A program made the translations under genes and the position numbers. From an uncultured Burkholderiales bacterium (GTDB lineage Bacteria; Pseudomonadota; Gammaproteobacteria; Burkholderiales; Burkholderiaceae_E): 57,561 nt of DNA. Numbering within the stretch: position 1 is the stretch's first letter; every line of letters starts with the position of its first letter. Below, piece by piece: positions 26,500 to 36,853 of the stretch. The stretch spans positions 1-57,561 of the forward strand of contig CAIVAS010000266.1 in assembly GCA_903903975.1 (NCBI GenBank), given 5' to 3'. Below the pieces are notes generated by a model. That model saw only the letters and a program-made list of their open reading frames with translations. It was not told where the DNA came from and made no database searches.

Positions 26500-28104
26500 T
26501 CAGTAGCCGGCAGCGTATCCGTCGCGGCGGCTGTCGCTGGCCGCCACATAGCCGTCTTCGATCGCATCGCTCAGTCGCCAGATGAACTGCCCGGAACCGA
26601 AGTCGTGGTACGGATCATCGACGTGGGCCAGGTTGTGACCCATTGCGCCAAGCGCCGCCTTGATGTCGGCGGGCATGGTGTATTCGAGATCGACTTCGAG
26701 TCCGCGATTGACCTTGAAACGCGGCGCATCGCAGGCGGCCTGCGGGTTCTGGCCGTACTCGAGCATCCTGACCAGGGTCTGCATATGGCCCTGGGGCTGC
26801 ATGTTGCCGCCCATCACGCCAAAGCTCATCTGCGGTTTGCCGTCGCGGGTGAGGAAGGCCGGGATGATGGTCTGGAACGGCCGCTTGCGTGGTGCCACGA
26901 CATTGGGATGAGCCGGGTCCAGCGAGAAGCAGTGGCCGCGGTTCTGCAGCGAGACGCCGGTGCCCGGCACCACCACGCCCGAGCCGAAGCCCATGTAGTT
27001 GGACTGGATGTAGCTCACCATCATGCCGTTAGCATCGGCCGCGGTCAGATAGATCGTGCCGCCGCGAGGCGGCATGCCGTGATTGAACTCGCTCGCGCGA
27101 TCGGGCCGGATCAGTTTGGCGCGCTCGGCGAGATAGGCCGGGTCGAGCAGCTGCGCGGGGCTGATCCGCATGTGCCGCTCTTCAGCGACATGCGCATACA
27201 CATCGGCAAAGGCGCACTTCATGGCTTCGATCTGCAGGTGCCGGCTCTGTGCAGAGTCGGGCCCGAAAGACGAGAGGTCGAAGTTCTTGAGAATGCCAAG
27301 CGCCATCAGCGCAGCGATCCCCTGGCCATTGGGCGGGATCTCGTGAAGGCGATAGCCCTTGTAGTCCATGCCGATGGTGTCGACCCACTCGGGTCGATAG
27401 TCGGACAGGTCGGAGGCCGACATCGCACCCCCGTTGGCCTTGGCATGCGCCACCAGCAGGGCGGCAGTCTCGCCTTCGTAGAAGTCGCGCCCGAGGGTGG
27501 CTGCAATCCGCTTGAGCGTTGCGGCGGCCGAGGCATGCACAAAGCGCTCGCCGATCGCCGGCGCACGGCCATGAGGCAGGAAGTGCTCGGCAAAGCCGGG
27601 CTGATCCTTGAGCACATCGACATGCGCGGCCCACTTGTTGTGCACAATCGTCGAGACGTTGTAGCCGCGCTCGGCGTATTCGATGGCGGGTGCCAGGCAC
27701 TGCGCAAAGGGCAGCGTGCCGTAACGCTCATGCATCGCCGCCCAGCCTGCCACAGCGCCGGGCACGGTCACGGTATCCCAGCCGCGCACCGGAAACACGC
27801 CACCATGCTTGCGGGCGTAATAGGCCGGATCCCAGGCAGCAGGCGCCCATCCGGAGGCATTGAGACCTTGCAGCGTCTTACCGTCCCAGATGATCGCAAA
27901 GGCATCGGACCCCAAGCCGTTGGAAACCGGCTCGACCAGGGCAATCGCACTGGCCGCGGCAATGACCGCATCGATCGCATTGCCGCCGGCTGCCAGCATC
28001 TTCAAGCCGGCCTGGGCCGCCAGCGGCTGCGAGGTGGCCACGACATTGCGGGCGAACACCGGCGTGCGCACCGTGGGATAGGGGTTGGTCCAATTGAAAG
28101 TCAT
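26500..28104 (-). CDS. Gamma-glutamyltransferase family protein
   Basis: A 534-residue Ntn-hydrolase precursor. The N-terminal half has VVATSQPLAAQAGLKMLAAGGNAIDA and VPGAVAGW, both typical. Thr350 in PPRGGTIYLTAADANG is the expected self-cleavage site and new N-terminal nucleophile; VSYIQSNYMGFGSGVV and the FGVMGGNMQPQGHMQ stretch complete the small subunit. No signal peptide is visible, so it is likely cytosolic, unlike the periplasmic E. coli Ggt. Such proteins often act on specific gamma-glutamyl or acyl-amide substrates. It starts 17 bp after the upstream haloacid dehalogenase stop. Confidence 0.9.
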   Translation of the reverse strand: MTFNWTNPYPTVRTPVFARNVVATSQPLAAQAGLKMLAAGGNAIDAVIAAASAIALVEPVSNGLGSDAFAIIWDGKTLQGLNASGWAPAAWDPAYYARKHGGVFPVRGWDTVTVPGAVAGWAAMHERYGTLPFAQCLAPAIEYAERGYNVSTIVHNKWAAHVDVLKDQPGFAEHFLPHGRAPAIGERFVHASAAATLKRIAATLGRDFYEGETAALLVAHAKANGGAMSASDLSDYRPEWVDTIGMDYKGYRLHEIPPNGQGIAALMALGILKNFDLSSFGPDSAQSRHLQIEAMKCAFADVYAHVAEERHMRISPAQLLDPAYLAERAKLIRPDRASEFNHGMPPRGGTIYLTAADANGMMVSYIQSNYMGFGSGVVVPGTGVSLQNRGHCFSLDPAHPNVVAPRKRPFQTIIPAFLTRDGKPQMSFGVMGGNMQPQGHMQTLVRMLEYGQNPQAACDAPRFKVNRGLEVDLEYTMPADIKAALGAMGHNLAHVDDPYHDFGSGQFIWRLSDAIEDGYVAASDSRRDGYAAGY

Positions 28105-28121
28105 TGAGAGTTTCCGTGCGC

Positions 28122-28835
28122 TCAGCAGCCGAGCTGTCTGGCGAGATCGTCGATGGAGGAGGCGGAGAAGTCGAATCGGTCTTCAGGACTTGGCACATCG
28201 CCGAGTCGGTCAGGCCCCCATTCTAACGGGCGGTCGATGTAGGCGGTGCGCAGCCCGCTTTTGGCCGCGGCGCGCAGATCGGTGGCATGCGCTGCACACA
28301 GCATCACCTGGGCCGGATTCAGATCGAAGAGGCCCGCCACGCCAAGGTAGGTGCGCGGGTCGGGTTTGTAGGCCTTGAAGGTTTCGGCAGACAGGATGCA
28401 GTCCCAAGGCAGAGCCGCCCGCTTGGACAGGTTGGTGAGCAGCCCGATGTTGCCGTTGGACAGTGTCGTGACCACGAAGCGCGACGTCAGTCGAGTCAGG
28501 CCGTCGACGGTATCGGACCATGCATCGAGCCGATGCCAGGCGCGGTTCAGATCGCTGCGAGCCGCGTCGTCGAGTCGATCGGCAATCCCGAAGTCCAGCA
28601 GCACACCGTCCAGGTTTTCGCGGTGCAGGGTGTCGAGATTGACCCAGTCACGCGTGCCGTTGCGCACCGCCTTCATCGCAGGAAGGTAGCGCTCGCGCCA
28701 GGCGTCGGCAAAGGCTGCGCCGTCGATGCCCAGGCCGAGCGCCTCGACGTCACGGGCGACCGAGCCGCGCCAGTCGACGACGGTACCGAAGACATCGAAG
28801 GCCAGAAGTCGAATATCGGCAAGCGTGTTCACCAT
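28122..28835 (-). CDS. Haloacid dehalogenase, type II (HAD superfamily)
   Basis: A 237-residue HAD hydrolase. The nucleophile motif is LLAFDVFGTVVDWR, which matches L-2-haloacid dehalogenases more than phosphatases because the second Asp is replaced by Phe/Gly context. Motif II is TLSNGN, the Lys motif FKAYKPDPRTY, and motif III MLCAAHATDLRAAAKSGL. The product would hydrolyse 2-haloalkanoic acids through an aspartyl ester, though many such genes have unknown natural substrates. It precedes the gamma-glutamyltransferase gene by 17 bp on the same strand. Confidence 0.88.
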   Translation of the reverse strand: MVNTLADIRLLAFDVFGTVVDWRGSVARDVEALGLGIDGAAFADAWRERYLPAMKAVRNGTRDWVNLDTLHRENLDGVLLDFGIADRLDDAARSDLNRAWHRLDAWSDTVDGLTRLTSRFVVTTLSNGNIGLLTNLSKRAALPWDCILSAETFKAYKPDPRTYLGVAGLFDLNPAQVMLCAAHATDLRAAAKSGLRTAYIDRPLEWGPDRLGDVPSPEDRFDFSASSIDDLARQLGC

Positions 28836-28918
28836 GGTCAGATCCGAAGAGAGCCCGATTTGAAGGGCAAAAAGGGTGGAGAAGCGTCAGACGAAAAAAG
28901 TCAGGTGAAAAATTCTCG

Positions 28919-28947
28919 AAAAAAAGGGCCGCTGACGAAGGCGGCCC
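28919..28947 (-). terminator. Rho-independent terminator after tctA
   Basis: Minus-strand stem GGGCCGC (28941-28947 by complement) with GCGGCCC (28926-28932), 8-nt loop, followed by a run of seven Ts (28919-28925), 58 bp beyond the tctA stop codon. Confidence 0.85.
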
Positions 28948-29004
28948 CGGGTGCTGATTGCGCCGCAGGCCTGCCCAACCGGCCAGGCCCGGGCAAATGA
29001 ATCG

Positions 29005-30513
29005 TCAGTCGTCGCCGGCAAACGCCTCTGCGCGCTTACTCTTGATCGACGGCAGGAACACGATCACCAGCAGGATGGCGGCGACTGCGAGCAGGCTGGC
29101 CGACAGCGGACGTGTGACGAAAACCGACCAGTCGCCTCGCGATATCGTCATCGCTCGTCGCATGTACTCTTCCATGAGCTTGCCCAGCACAAAGCCCAAG
29201 AGCATTGGTGCCGGTTCGCAGTCGAGCTTCTTGAAGATGTAGCCCAGGATCGCGAACGGGATCGTCATGAAAACGTCGAAGACGTTGTTGTTGATCGAGT
29301 AGGCCCCGATGCAGCAAAACAGCAGGATCGCCGGATACATGACGCGGTAGGGCACCGACAGCAGCTTGACCCACATGCCCACCAGCGGCAGGTTGAGAAT
29401 CACCAGCATCAGGTTGCCGATCCACATCGAGACGATCAGACCCCAGAAGAGCTTGGGGTTGCTGCTCATCACCTGCGGGCCCGGCTGGATGTTGTGAATC
29501 ATCATGGCTGCGACCATCAGCGCCATGACGGGCGTGGTCGGAATGCCAAGGGTCAGCATCGGGATGAAGGAGGTCTGCGCGCCGGCATTGTTGGCCGACT
29601 CGGGACCCGCGACACCCTCGATCGCGCCGTGGCCGAACTCTTCCGGGTGTTTGGAGATTTTCTTTTCGATGGCATAGGACGAAAACGAGGCCAGCACTGC
29701 GCCGCCGCCCGGCAGGATGCCAAGCACCGAACCGATGCCGGTGCCGCGAAGAATCGCCGGGAAGGCCCGCTTGAGGTCATCCCACTGTGGCATGAGGTTG
29801 GTCACCTTGCTGGTGAAGACCTCACGGTTTTCCTTCTGCTCGAGATTGAGAATGATCTCGGCAAAACCGAACATGCCCATCGCGACCGCAACGAACTCGA
29901 TCCCGTCAGACAACTCAGGCACATCGAACGAGAAGCGTGCAACGCCGGAATTGACGTCGGTGCCGATCATGCCGAGCAGCAGTCCGAGCACCACCATGGC
30001 CAATGCCTTGAGGACCGAGCCGTTGGCCAGCACCACCGCAGCGATCAGGCCGAGCACCATCAGCGCGAAGTATTCGGCCGGGCCGAACTTGAAAGCGACT
30101 TCAGCCAGCGGCGGTGCAAAGGCGGCCAGCAGGAAGGTGGATACCGTGCCGGCGAAGAACGACCCGATGGCAGCGATCGCCAGCGCCGGGCCGGCTCGGC
30201 CCTTGCGGGCCATCTGATAGCCGTCGAGGGTGGTCACCACTGACGATGACTCGCCCGGCAGGTTGACCAGAATCGCGGTGGTGGACCCGCCGTACTGCGC
30301 GCCGTAGTAGATACCGGCGAGCATGATCAGCGCGGTGGTCGGGTCGGCCATCTTGTAGGTGGCCGGCAGCAGCATTGCGATGGTTGCCAGCGGGCCGATG
30401 CCCGGCAGCACGCCGATCAGCGTGCCGAGCGCCACGCCGACGAAGCAGTAAAAAAGGTTGTTGAGGGTTCCCGCTGTCGCGAAACCGATGGCCAGATTAT
30501 TGAGCAGTTCCAT
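29005..30513 (-). CDS. tctA: Tripartite tricarboxylate transporter large permease TctA
   Basis: A 502-residue inner-membrane protein with about 11-12 helices. The family signatures GTLIGVLPGIGPLATIAMLLP and GIYYGAQYGGSTTAILVNLPGE near the N-terminus, and GSVLGILPGGGAVLASFSSYAIEKK in the second half, are clear. With TctB it forms the membrane part of a binding-protein-dependent, Na+-coupled carboxylate importer. It lies 17 bp after tctB. No tctC is beside it; the only TctC-like gene in the window is at 55.8 kb. Confidence 0.95.
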   Translation of the reverse strand: MELLNNLAIGFATAGTLNNLFYCFVGVALGTLIGVLPGIGPLATIAMLLPATYKMADPTTALIMLAGIYYGAQYGGSTTAILVNLPGESSSVVTTLDGYQMARKGRAGPALAIAAIGSFFAGTVSTFLLAAFAPPLAEVAFKFGPAEYFALMVLGLIAAVVLANGSVLKALAMVVLGLLLGMIGTDVNSGVARFSFDVPELSDGIEFVAVAMGMFGFAEIILNLEQKENREVFTSKVTNLMPQWDDLKRAFPAILRGTGIGSVLGILPGGGAVLASFSSYAIEKKISKHPEEFGHGAIEGVAGPESANNAGAQTSFIPMLTLGIPTTPVMALMVAAMMIHNIQPGPQVMSSNPKLFWGLIVSMWIGNLMLVILNLPLVGMWVKLLSVPYRVMYPAILLFCCIGAYSINNNVFDVFMTIPFAILGYIFKKLDCEPAPMLLGFVLGKLMEEYMRRAMTISRGDWSVFVTRPLSASLLAVAAILLVIVFLPSIKSKRAEAFAGDD

Positions 30514-30530
30514 GGGAGTCGGCGCGAGGC

Positions 30531-30995
30531 TCAGTTATTGGTGAGGAAAGTCGGCAGGAACGGGAACTGGAGTTCCAGGCCCTTGACGAACACCAGCCAG
30601 GAGAAGACCAGCAAAACCACCGAGGAGATCAGGGTGGTCTTCAGGTTGAATTCATGGCTGGCGATCGAGGAGATGACGATCAGTGCGAAGAGCGCGACGA
30701 TGAATCCAAGCTTCGGCAAGGCAAAGGCATAGACCGCGACCGCCACCAGCACCAGCAACACCATTCGCGGTTCGATCTTGGTGATCTTCAGCTCTTCGGC
30801 TTTGCTCAGTACCGAGGGAATCAGCACCATCAGACCCAGCAGCGCCATCAGGCCGCCGAGCGCCATCGGGAAATAGCCGGGGCCCATCTTGGCCGAGGTG
30901 CCGACGTTGTATTGACGCGAAAGCACCATGAAGATGAGGCCGGTGACGATGAAAAGCACCCCCGCCCAAAAATCGCGCTGATTACGAATTCGCAT
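30531..30995 (-). CDS. tctB: Tripartite tricarboxylate transporter small permease TctB
   Basis: A 154-residue membrane protein with four predicted helices: FWAGVLFIVTGLIFMVLSRQ, the family stretch AKMGPGYFPMALGGLMALLG, a pair of close helices around residues 80-115, and TLISSVVLLVFSWLVFVKGL. It partners TctA and directly precedes it. Upstream by 157 bp is a CoA-transferase gene on the same strand, suggesting uptake and CoA activation of a carboxylate. Confidence 0.9.
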   Translation of the reverse strand: MRIRNQRDFWAGVLFIVTGLIFMVLSRQYNVGTSAKMGPGYFPMALGGLMALLGLMVLIPSVLSKAEELKITKIEPRMVLLVLVAVAVYAFALPKLGFIVALFALIVISSIASHEFNLKTTLISSVVLLVFSWLVFVKGLELQFPFLPTFLTNN

Positions 30996-31152
30996 AGTTG
31001 TCTCCCGCCAGTGGGATGTGATGTTCTGGAGACTGCGTCAGAGGCTGGCCCGGACGCAGGATGCCGAATACTACCCGACCCGCCTCATGTCGCAAGGGTT
31101 CAACGATGCGGATCGGTCAGGTAACGCTGAACTCAGCTGCCTTCACTGACCT

Positions 31153-32382
31153 TCATGTACCAATTGCGCCGCCTTTGCGCGCCGCTGCAATGCGCTGCGC
31201 ATCCCATCCCAGCACACTGCCCAGGACCTCGTCGGTATGCTCGCCCAGTCGCGGCGGTGGCCGGCGATAGGTCGGTGGCGTGCGCGAGGCCTTGATCGGA
31301 TTAGCCACAAGAGCCACCGGGCCGGCATCGGCACGTTCGATCTCGATGCGCATGCCGCGCGCCTTGACCTGCGGATTGTCGTAGACCTGTTTAAGGTCGT
31401 TGATCGGCCCGCAGGGCACACCGGCCTTTTCCATGCCGGAAATCCAGTCGGCCGAAGAGCGCTTTTCCACCATCGCCGCGAGCAGCGGCAGCAGCGCATC
31501 CCGATTGCGGATGCGGTCCTGGACGCGGGCAAAGCGCGGGTCATCGCACAGTTGCTCCTCGCCACCGAGCGCGCAGAACTTGCGCCATTGCCCGTCGTTG
31601 CCGGCGGCCACGATGATCCAGCCGTCGGCGGTCTTGAAGGTCTGATAGGGCACGAGGTTGGGATGGGCATTGCCCCAGCGCCGAGGCGCCTCGCCGCTAT
31701 GCAGGAAATTGCTGCTCATGTTGGCGGTCATCGCGACCTGCACATCGAGCAGGGCGAGATCGAGGTGCTGGCCCTCGCCGGTCCGCTCGCGATAAAAGAG
31801 CGCTGCAAGCACCGCCTGCGTGGCAAACGTGCCGGTCATCAGGTCGGCCACCGCCACGCCGACTTTTTGCGGACCGCCACCCGGTCGGTCGTCGGCCTCA
31901 CCGGTGATCGACATCATTCCGCCGATGCCCTGAATGATGAAGTCATAGCCGGCCCGATGCGACCAGGGGCCGGTCTGCCCGAAACCGGTCACCGAGCAGT
32001 AGATGAGTTTCGGATTGATTGCCGCGAGGCTCTCGTAGTCGAGGCCGTACTTCTTGAGGTCGCCGACCTTGTAGTTCTCGATGACCACGTCACTGATCGC
32101 AGCCAGGCCGCGAATGATCTCGCGTCCCTCGACGCTTGCGAGATTGACCGTGATCGACCGTTTGCCCCGGTTGGCGGCGAGGTAGTAGGCCGCATCGGTG
32201 GTGTCGGCGCCGTCGCGATCCTTCAGAAAGGGCGGCCCCCAGCCGCGGGTGTCGTCGCCTGCGCCCGGGCGCTCGACCTTGATGACGTCGGCGCCGAGAT
32301 CGGCCAGGTTTTGCGCGCACCAGGGACCGGCAAGCACACGGGAAAGATCGAGGACGCGAATTCCGTCGAGGGCGCTGGGCAT
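31153..32382 (-). CDS. CaiB/BaiF family (class III) CoA-transferase
   Basis: A 409-residue enzyme moving CoA between carboxylic acids. It opens with ALDGIRVLDLSRVLAGPWC and ADLGADVIKVERPGAGDDTR, and has the catalytic Asp in VGVAVADLMTGTFA. ATG 32382 matches the usual family start; the longer frame to 32424 adds 14 atypical residues. Substrates in the family include carnitine, succinate/malate-type acids and formate/oxalate and cannot be set from sequence. It lies upstream of tctB-tctA on the same strand, so the imported acid may be its substrate; this is inference. Confidence 0.9.
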   Translation of the reverse strand: MPSALDGIRVLDLSRVLAGPWCAQNLADLGADVIKVERPGAGDDTRGWGPPFLKDRDGADTTDAAYYLAANRGKRSITVNLASVEGREIIRGLAAISDVVIENYKVGDLKKYGLDYESLAAINPKLIYCSVTGFGQTGPWSHRAGYDFIIQGIGGMMSITGEADDRPGGGPQKVGVAVADLMTGTFATQAVLAALFYRERTGEGQHLDLALLDVQVAMTANMSSNFLHSGEAPRRWGNAHPNLVPYQTFKTADGWIIVAAGNDGQWRKFCALGGEEQLCDDPRFARVQDRIRNRDALLPLLAAMVEKRSSADWISGMEKAGVPCGPINDLKQVYDNPQVKARGMRIEIERADAGPVALVANPIKASRTPPTYRRPPPRLGEHTDEVLGSVLGWDAQRIAAARKGGAIGT

Positions 32383-32508
32383 GGCATTCCAATCCGTAGG
32401 AGTGATGGTCGATGTTAGCCGCATTCCTGCCGCTTCCCGGCCGGCTAAGTCGTACAGACCCTGTGATAATCTTGCGGGCTAACCCGATTTTCCTGTGAAA
32501 TCAAAGAG

Positions 32509-35121
32509 ATGAATTCGGCCGATATCCGCACCAAGTTCCTCGAGTTTTACGAATCGCAAGGTCACACGATCGTGCGCTCATCGTCTCTCGTGCCGGCGAA
32601 TGATCCGACCCTGCTGTTTACCAACAGCGGCATGGTCCAGTTCAAGGATGTGTTTCTGGGTAAGGAGCAGCGCCCCTACAAGCGCGCCACCACCTCGCAG
32701 CGCAGCGTACGGGCCGGCGGCAAGCACAACGATCTCGAGAATGTCGGCTACACCGCCCGGCATCACACCTTCTTCGAGATGCTCGGCAATTTTTCCTTCG
32801 GCGACTATTTCAAGCAGGACGCCATCCGCTTCGCCTGGCAATTGCTGACCAAGGTCTACCAGTTGCCCGCCGAGCGGCTCTGGGTCACGGTCTACGCCGA
32901 GGACGACGAGGCTTACGGCATCTGGGCCAACGAGATCGGCGTGCCCGCCGAGCGCATCATCCGCATCGGTGACAACAAGGGCGCGCGGTATGCGTCCGAC
33001 AATTTCTGGCAGATGGCCGACACCGGCCCCTGCGGCCCGTGCTCCGAGATCTTCTTCGACCATGGCCCCGATGTCGCCGGCGGCCCGCCCGGCAGCCCCG
33101 ATGAAGACGGCGATCGCTACATCGAGATCTGGAACCTGGTCTTCATGCAGTTCGAGCGCGATGCCTCGGGCAAGCTCACCCCGCTGCCGCGCCCCTGCGT
33201 CGACACGGGCATGGGCCTGGAGCGAATCGCCGCGGTGCTGCAGGGCGTGCACAGCAACTACGAAATCGATCTTTTTCAGCAGCTGATTGCCGCTGCTGCA
33301 CGCGAGACCGGCATCACCGATCTGCTGACGCCGTCGCTGCGCGTCATTGCCGACCATATCCGGGCCTGCGCTTTCCTGATCGTCGATGGCGTGATCCCGG
33401 GCAGCGAGGGTCGTGGCTATGTGCTGCGTCGCATCGCCCGTCGCGCCTTGCGTCATGGCCACAAGCTGGGTCAGAGTCGGCCCTTTTTTCATCGGATGGT
33501 GCCCGATCTGGTCAAGGCGATGGGCGATGCCTATCCCGAGCTGCGCGAGGCCGAGCAGCAGGTCATCGATGTGCTGCGCCAGGAAGAAGAGCGCTTTGGC
33601 GAGACCCTTGAGCACGGCATGCAGATCCTCAATGCGGCGCTGTCGTCCGATCCGGGCGTGCTCGATGGCGAAACCGCCTTCAAGCTCTACGACACCTTCG
33701 GATTTCCGCTCGACCTGACCGCCGATGTCTGCCGCGAGCGCGGTGTGTCGGTCGATGAGGCGGGCTTTGAGGCCGCCATGAACCGGCAGCGCGAAACCGC
33801 GCGGGCAGCCGGAAAATTCAAGGCCGGCGGCTCGCTCGACTATTCGGGTGTGGCAACGCATTTCCATGGCTACGAGCAACTCGATATTTCTGGCGCACGT
33901 ATTTCGGGCCTCTATGTCGACGGTGTCGCGGTGTCGCGCATCGAGGCTGGCAGCAATGCGGTGGTGGTGCTCGACCGCACGCCTTTTTATGCCGAATCGG
34001 GCGGCCAGGTCGGTGATCAGGGCGTCATCGCCACCAGCGCGGCGCGCTTTTCAGTGGCCGATACGCTCAAGATCCAGGCCGATGTGTTCGGCCATCACGG
34101 TCGGCTTGAGTCGGGTCACCTCGCGATCGGCGATGAGGTCAGCGCGATGGTCGATGTGCGCCGACGCGCGCAGACCCAGCGCAATCACTCGGCAACCCAT
34201 CTGATGCACAAGGCCTTGCGCCAGGTGCTCGGTGGCCATGTCCAGCAAAAGGGATCGCTGGTCGATGCCGACAAGACCCGTTTCGACTTCTCGCATCATT
34301 CGCCGATGACCGCCGCGCAGATCCGCGATGTCGAGGCGCTGGTCAACGACGAAGTACTGGCCAATGCGGCAACCCGATCGCAGTTGCTGTCCTTCGATGA
34401 GGCGCTTGCCGGCGGCGCAACCGCGCTCTTTGGCGAAAAGTATGGCGATACCGTTCGCGTGCTAGATATCGGCTCCAGCCGTGAGTTGTGCGGCGGCACG
34501 CATGTGACCCGTACCGGCGATATCGGTCTGTTCAAGATCGTCTCGGAAGGTGGCGTTGCAGCCGGCATCCGGCGTGTCGAGGCGGTGACCGGCGCGGGCG
34601 CGCTCGGTTGGGCGCAAGGCGTCGAGTCGGCGCTTTCTGAGGCGGCCGCCGCCTTCAAGGCACCGGTGTCCGAATTGCGCGGCAAGATCGAACAGTTGCT
34701 CGAATCGTCGCGGGTGGCCGACCGCGAACTCGCGCGCCTGAAGTCGAAGCTTGCGGCCAGTCAGGGCGATGATCTGCTGGCAAGCGCGGTCGAGGTCAAA
34801 GGGCTGCGGGTGCTGGCCGCGCAACTCGACGGCGCCGACGCCCGCGCGCTTCGCGAGACCATGGATAAGCTCAAGGACAAACTTCGTCCGGCAGTCATCG
34901 TGCTGGCCGCGGTGATCGACGGCAAGGTGCAAATCGCTGCAGGCGTTACGCCGGATGCGATCGACAAGGTGAAGGCCGGCGAACTCGTCAATTTCGTCGC
35001 GCTGCAGGTCGGCGGAAAGGGCGGCGGCAAGCCCGACATGGCCATGGCAGGCGGCACCGATGCCGCGGCGCTGCCGGCGGCGCTCGCCTCGGTGTCGGGC
35101 TGGGTGGCCGCACGCGCGTGA
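32509..35121 (+). CDS. alaS: Alanyl-tRNA synthetase
   Basis: An 870-residue class II synthetase charging tRNA-Ala. It starts [20 protein letters not shown], with class II motif regions in the first 250 residues ([17 protein letters not shown], [22 protein letters not shown] [17 protein letters not shown]). The editing domain has the zinc-binding NHSATHLMH and CGGTH motifs, and the C-Ala domain ends in [22 protein letters not shown] precedes the ATG. The stop overlaps the following MFS gene start by 4 bp. A possible extended -10 (TGTGATAAT at 32462-32470) lies upstream without a clear -35. A cognate tRNA-Ala gene is at 54.8 kb. Confidence 0.97.
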   Translation: MNSADIRTKFLEFYESQGHTIVRSSSLVPANDPTLLFTNSGMVQFKDVFLGKEQRPYKRATTSQRSVRAGGKHNDLENVGYTARHHTFFEMLGNFSFGDYFKQDAIRFAWQLLTKVYQLPAERLWVTVYAEDDEAYGIWANEIGVPAERIIRIGDNKGARYASDNFWQMADTGPCGPCSEIFFDHGPDVAGGPPGSPDEDGDRYIEIWNLVFMQFERDASGKLTPLPRPCVDTGMGLERIAAVLQGVHSNYEIDLFQQLIAAAARETGITDLLTPSLRVIADHIRACAFLIVDGVIPGSEGRGYVLRRIARRALRHGHKLGQSRPFFHRMVPDLVKAMGDAYPELREAEQQVIDVLRQEEERFGETLEHGMQILNAALSSDPGVLDGETAFKLYDTFGFPLDLTADVCRERGVSVDEAGFEAAMNRQRETARAAGKFKAGGSLDYSGVATHFHGYEQLDISGARISGLYVDGVAVSRIEAGSNAVVVLDRTPFYAESGGQVGDQGVIATSAARFSVADTLKIQADVFGHHGRLESGHLAIGDEVSAMVDVRRRAQTQRNHSATHLMHKALRQVLGGHVQQKGSLVDADKTRFDFSHHSPMTAAQIRDVEALVNDEVLANAATRSQLLSFDEALAGGATALFGEKYGDTVRVLDIGSSRELCGGTHVTRTGDIGLFKIVSEGGVAAGIRRVEAVTGAGALGWAQGVESALSEAAAAFKAPVSELRGKIEQLLESSRVADRELARLKSKLAASQGDDLLASAVEVKGLRVLAAQLDGADARALRETMDKLKDKLRPAVIVLAAVIDGKVQIAAGVTPDAIDKVKAGELVNFVALQVGGKGGGKPDMAMAGGTDAAALPAALASVSGWVAARA

Positions 35122-36317
35122 GCCAACCGGCGGCAGACCCCGACGCCTTCATTCCCTCGGGGCCCCCTGCGCAAGCAGGGATACGCTCGCTGGTTGGTTT
35201 GGCCATCTTCAACCATGTTGCGTTTTCCGGCGCCCGGGTCTGCCTCACCATCACCGCGCTGCACCTGAACGCCACGACCCTTCAGGTGGGTCTGTTGCTG
35301 TCGCTGCTTGCGATGCCGCCGATGCTGATGGCGATTCCCCTGGGGCGCCTGATCGACCGGACCGGCTCGCGCTGGCCGATGCGACTGGGCACGCTGGTGC
35401 TGGCAATCGGGATCATGCTGCCGGGGCTGTGGTTGTCGATGCCGGCGCTGATCGCGTCGGCGGTGCTGGTGGGGATGGGCTTCATGCCCTTTCATCTCGG
35501 CATCCAGAAGCTGATCAGTCAATTGGGCAGCATCGAGGAGCGCCGACACAACCTGAGCGTCATGACGATCGGCTTTTCGGTGTCGGCATTCATCGGGCCG
35601 ACCAGCGCCGGTTTCCTGATCGACGGGCCGGGCAATCGGCTGGCATTTTGTCTCTTTGCCGTGCTGCCGATGATTGCCTTCGTGTGGCAGCGCCTCATCA
35701 GCGCCCGCCTCATCGAGCAGCACGCTGAACCGCCCGCCGCCGATTCGCCGCAGCGACTGCGGGATCTGCTGGTGAGCGCCGATATGCGCCGCCTTTATAT
35801 CGTGGTCGTACTGATCTCCTCGGCCTGGGAGGTCAATCAGTTCGTGGTGCCGCTCTATTGCACGAAGATCGGCATTTCGGCTTCAGGTATCGGACTGATC
35901 CTCGGGGCCTTCGCGGTGGCCACGCTGGTGGTGCGAATGGTGGTGCCGCTCTTTCTCATGAACGTGTCCGAATGGCGGGTGGTGCTCGCAGCAATGGCGG
36001 TCGCAGCGCTCGTCTACGCCTGCTACCCGCTGTTTTCCACGCTTGAATCCCTGATCGCGCTGTCGTTCCTGCTTGGCCTGGGGCTGGGCGTGTCGCAGCC
36101 GATGACGCTGTCGATCATGGCCCGATCGGTGCCCGAGGGTCGTCTGGGCGAGGCTACCGGTTTGCGTCTGGCCCTGGTCATGGGTATGCAGACCGCGCTG
36201 CCGACCGCTTTCGGCGCGATGGGCGCTGTGTTTGGTGTCGGCCTGCTGTTCTGGGGCATGGCCGTCATGCTCGGCACCGGGATCGTTGGTGTCGGGCGGT
36301 CGGTGCTGCGAGACTGA
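35118..36317 (+). CDS. Major facilitator superfamily transporter
   Basis: A 399-residue protein with 12 predicted helices, starting at a GTG within the alaS stop codon (GTGA). The characteristic loop 2-3 motif is [18 protein letters not shown]; the second half has [19 protein letters not shown]. The first 30 residues are soluble and Pro/Ala-rich. Substrate cannot be predicted; drug or metabolite efflux is typical. Translation coupled to alaS is unusual for a transporter and may only reflect compact packing. Confidence 0.85.
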   Translation: MSQPAADPDAFIPSGPPAQAGIRSLVGLAIFNHVAFSGARVCLTITALHLNATTLQVGLLLSLLAMPPMLMAIPLGRLIDRTGSRWPMRLGTLVLAIGIMLPGLWLSMPALIASAVLVGMGFMPFHLGIQKLISQLGSIEERRHNLSVMTIGFSVSAFIGPTSAGFLIDGPGNRLAFCLFAVLPMIAFVWQRLISARLIEQHAEPPAADSPQRLRDLLVSADMRRLYIVVVLISSAWEVNQFVVPLYCTKIGISASGIGLILGAFAVATLVVRMVVPLFLMNVSEWRVVLAAMAVAALVYACYPLFSTLESLIALSFLLGLGLGVSQPMTLSIMARSVPEGRLGEATGLRLALVMGMQTALPTAFGAMGAVFGVGLLFWGMAVMLGTGIVGVGRSVLRD

Positions 36318-36424
36318 AAGCCGTCAGGCGAGCATCTGTTTGTCAATCGTCGGCAACTCGGCCGTTCGGGACTGGCGGCCGGCCTGCGGATACACTCCGG
36401 CTGTCATGAACCTGCGATCCAGCC

Positions 36425-36667
36425 ATGCTCCCCGAATCCCAATCGTTTGACGTCGAGGTCGATGCCACCGGGCTGAATTGTCCGCTGCCGATCCTCAAGG
36501 CGAAGAAGGCGCTGGCAGGCCTCACCAGTGGCCAGGTGCTCAAGGTGATCTCGACCGACCCTGGCGCAAAGCGCGACTTTGAAGCCTTCGCCCGCCAGAC
36601 CGGCAACGAACTGCTTGCGCAATCGCAGGCCGGCGACGCCCTGAGTTTTTATCTCAAGCGTCGCTAG
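36425..36667 (+). CDS. TusA-family sulfurtransferase (sulfur carrier)
   Basis: An 80-residue protein with the SirA/TusA CPxP motif, GLNCPLPILKAKKAL, where Cys19 would carry the persulfide. The rest follows the two-layer fold: LKVISTDPGAKRDFEAFARQ and a final FYLKRR strand. Members deliver sulfur for tRNA thiolation or feed sulfur oxidation. It lies 107 bp after the MFS gene on the same strand and marks the left edge of an accessory region. Confidence 0.9.
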   Translation: MLPESQSFDVEVDATGLNCPLPILKAKKALAGLTSGQVLKVISTDPGAKRDFEAFARQTGNELLAQSQAGDALSFYLKRR

Positions 36668-36688
36668 CCAGTTGGCGGCGATGCCTGT

Positions 36689-36776
36689 GTGCGTCCTTTC
36701 CAAGTGACCGGCAGCTACCGACCCTTAGCGGAAGTCTGCGTCAAACAGGTCAACGAGCCGAAAGCTGCCGTCCAAC
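36689..36776. repeat. Dispersed structured repeat, copy A (88 bp)
   Basis: This block aligns without gaps to 38631-38718 in the same orientation, with 60 identities in 88 positions counted by hand, strongest at the first 10, at GACCGGC, and at TAGCGGAAGT. CGGCAGCT (positions 21-28 of the repeat) pairs with AGCTGCCG (75-82). In copy B the stem is CGGCGGCTT/AAGCCGCCG, so repeat position 25:78 changes A-T to G-C and pairing is preserved. Read on the minus strand the repeat begins with GTTGGAC, matching the integron consensus GTTRRRY, directly after the HicB gene tail region. Confidence 0.7.
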
Positions 36777-36853
36777 GTCCGCGCCCAAGCGCGCGCGGCT
36801 GCGATTGCGATGAAGGCTCGGTATGGTCCCGAGAGTCGGGCTGCAGCGCGCTG

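Noticed and set aside
25927-28107. Plus-strand open frame of 726 codons opposite the ggt-like and TraB genes
   Set aside because: A high-GC antisense shadow across two real genes; composition is His/Gly/Arg-rich with no motif.
28951-30243. Plus-strand open frame of 430 codons opposite tctA
   Set aside because: Strongly His/Gln/Asp-rich shadow of the hydrophobic TctA codons.
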